Part shown: piece after piece, positions 63,235-64,000 of the stretch
How positions within the stretch are numbered: position 1 is the first letter of the stretch
How the letters are laid out: each line of letters begins with the position of its first letter
Source of the DNA: Paenibacillus sp. FSL R5-0517
GTDB taxonomy: Bacteria > Bacillota > Bacilli > Paenibacillales > Paenibacillaceae
Assembly: GCF_037974355.1 (NCBI RefSeq)
Contig: NZ_CP150235.1
Span: 4,402,001-4,466,000 of the forward strand
DNA: 64,000 nucleotides
Direction of reading: 5' to 3'
The notes under the pieces: generated by a model
What the model saw: the letters and a program-made list of their open reading frames with translations, nothing else
Told to the model about the DNA's origin: nothing
The model's database searches: none
Program-made: the position numbers and the translations under genes

Positions 63235-63714
63235 CTACTTTTTTAAACCATTGAGTCCAATGAGCATATCAATGACTTTACGAGCTGTGTTCAGATCGAG
63301 GTACTCATCCAGATATTCTCGATTGATGATATACTCACCATGCTCATCTTTGGTCACGATATGTGGATAGTTTTTGAATGCCATTGCCAATACATCAAAT
63401 AAATCCTGCTGCCGCTTTTCGTCCAGTTCATCATTCTCCGTCGGGATGAAGTTAAGAATAATAGCATCGATATTCACCGTCTTCAGCAATTTCATCAGAC
63501 GACGGGCATCCTTCAGGTTACACGGCGGAATACGATATTTCCGTCGATCCCGCAGCGTAATAATCTCATCATCTTCAAAGAATGCTCGCTCAGCTGCTTC
63601 CACTTCCTCTGGCGTCACTCGTTTGTTCTCCGGATCATCCTTGATTCGTTGTGCCGCTTCCTCATTCAGCTTTTCCGCAAGCTCACGCTCAGCTTTTTCT
63701 TGTTCTGTTTCCAT
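63235..63714 (-). CDS. Tail assembly chaperone (gpG-like)
   Basis: 159 residues, acidic and helical (METEQEKAERELAEKLNEEA at the start, ending LIGLNGLKK). Position directly before the tape measure, size and the frameshift into the next frame identify it as the G-type chaperone that coats the tape measure during tail assembly. The ATG at 63714 has GGAGGT ten bases upstream. Confidence 0.82.
   Translation of the reverse strand: METEQEKAERELAEKLNEEAAQRIKDDPENKRVTPEEVEAAERAFFEDDEIITLRDRRKYRIPPCNLKDARRLMKLLKTVNIDAIILNFIPTENDELDEKRQQDLFDVLAMAFKNYPHIVTKDEHGEYIINREYLDEYLDLNTARKVIDMLIGLNGLKK
63238..63244 (-). other. -1 programmed frameshift site
   Basis: The heptamer A-AAA-AAG lies in phase (codons TTA AAA AAG) immediately before the stop TAG. 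A -1 shift continues GTA GAA CGC into the next frame. This is the same heptamer as in E. coli dnaX. Confidence 0.85.
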
Positions 63715-63761
63715 GAATTTAAAGACCTCCCCAGGACATTCTCCCCCATATAATAAAAAAA

Positions 63762-63818
63762 CCGGCAAGGCAAGGCGCTGTGAAGGGGAGGACACAGTGC
63801 CGTATGATACCTTGCCAG
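63762..63818 (-). terminator. Terminator after the upstream structural gene
   Basis: Minus strand GGCAAGG pairs with CCTTGCC, inner ACTGTG/CACAG stem, then GGTTTTTTTATT. Such partial terminators often follow abundant tail tube genes. Confidence 0.8.
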
Positions 63819-63841
63819 GAGCAATCAACCTTATTTAGATA

Positions 63842-64000
63842 TTAGATCTTGCTTGGTGCACTGAAGCGTTTGATACTGCCAATTTTTCCGTCAGCACGTT
63901 CCGGATCAAGAATCTGCAAGGAGATGGCAGATGCAGAAGCGGCAGCACGCTGGGCATTGATGCTGAATGTTCCTTTTGCACGGCACATGTACAGTTCAGT
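63842..64000 (-). CDS. C-terminal end of a structural gene (runs off right edge)
   Basis: The last 52 residues are visible (from TELYMCRAKGTFSINAQRAA to KRFSAPSKI, stop TAA at 63842-63844). Placed directly before the chaperone genes and followed by a strong terminator, it is where tail tube or tail core proteins lie in long-tailed phages. The sequence alone is too short to prove that. Confidence 0.55.
   Translation of the reverse strand, partial: TELYMCRAKGTFSINAQRAAASASAISLQILDPERADGKIGSIKRFSAPSKI

Noticed and set aside
25800..64000. tRNA genes, integrase or att sites for the phage-like cluster
   Set aside because: None seen. The left border is only bounded by the terminator at 25731-25761 and no direct repeat could be paired because the right end is outside the window.

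Overview
The window reads as a low-GC Gram-positive, spore-forming chromosome, most likely Paenibacillus or a close relative. The left 26 kb keeps the gene order known from the Bacillus subtilis ypb-ypd-ypf and res-spm-dac region. It carries sporulation genes (ypeB, prsW, spmA, spmB, dacB), a serine T-box, and a BclA-like collagen protein typical of spore surfaces. Taxonomy is inferred from synteny and protein style only.

Region 1 (1-8.3 kb): the 5' part of cmk, then ypfB, ypfA/motI-type PilZ, ypeB, a small zinc-ribbon protein, prsW and a MecA/YpbH adaptor, all leftward. A secreted polysaccharide deacetylase faces right, followed by a leftward ypbG/ypbE/ypbD-like set. Region 2 (8.3-15.5 kb): a T-box leader and serA (rightward), then a 1524-residue collagen-like protein (leftward). 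Region 3 (15.5-25.7 kb): resE, resD, resC, resB, resA, rluB, a secreted trypsin-like protease, spmB, spmA and dacB, all leftward.

Region 4 (25.8-64 kb, running off the right edge) replaces the ypuI-scpB-scpA genes that normally follow dacB. It is a phage-tail gene cluster read leftward: the end of an upstream structural gene, a tail-chaperone pair with a textbook -1 frameshift site, a tape measure, two baseplate/tail-tip proteins carrying S-layer homology (SLH) sequences, a tail-tip hub fused to two wall-degrading domains, then about 24 kb of fibre and receptor-binding-like proteins. These include five paralogues and proteins of 1932 and 1543 residues. Small genes, a lytic transglycosylase and two sigma factors close the cluster. 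No capsid, portal, terminase, integrase, replication or recognisable holin gene is in view, and no contractile-baseplate wedge genes are recognised. The head module, if any, would have to lie beyond the right edge.

The strongest new signal is regulatory. Seven sites on the minus strand, each just upstream of a transcription unit in region 4, share TTAAC (or a one-base variant), a 16-17 base spacer, and CGTATA, usually followed by GAG. This looks like the promoter of a dedicated sigma factor. A 188-residue ECF-sized sigma factor is encoded within the cluster, and a perfect Bacillus-type LexA box (CGAAC-N4-GTTCG) lies 241 bases upstream of its start codon. The simplest model is: DNA damage, LexA release, cluster sigma factor, coordinated expression of a tail-like particle whose tip may recognise SLH ligands on the wall of related S-layer bacteria. 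Whether this is a tailocin or the tail half of a prophage cannot be settled from this window.
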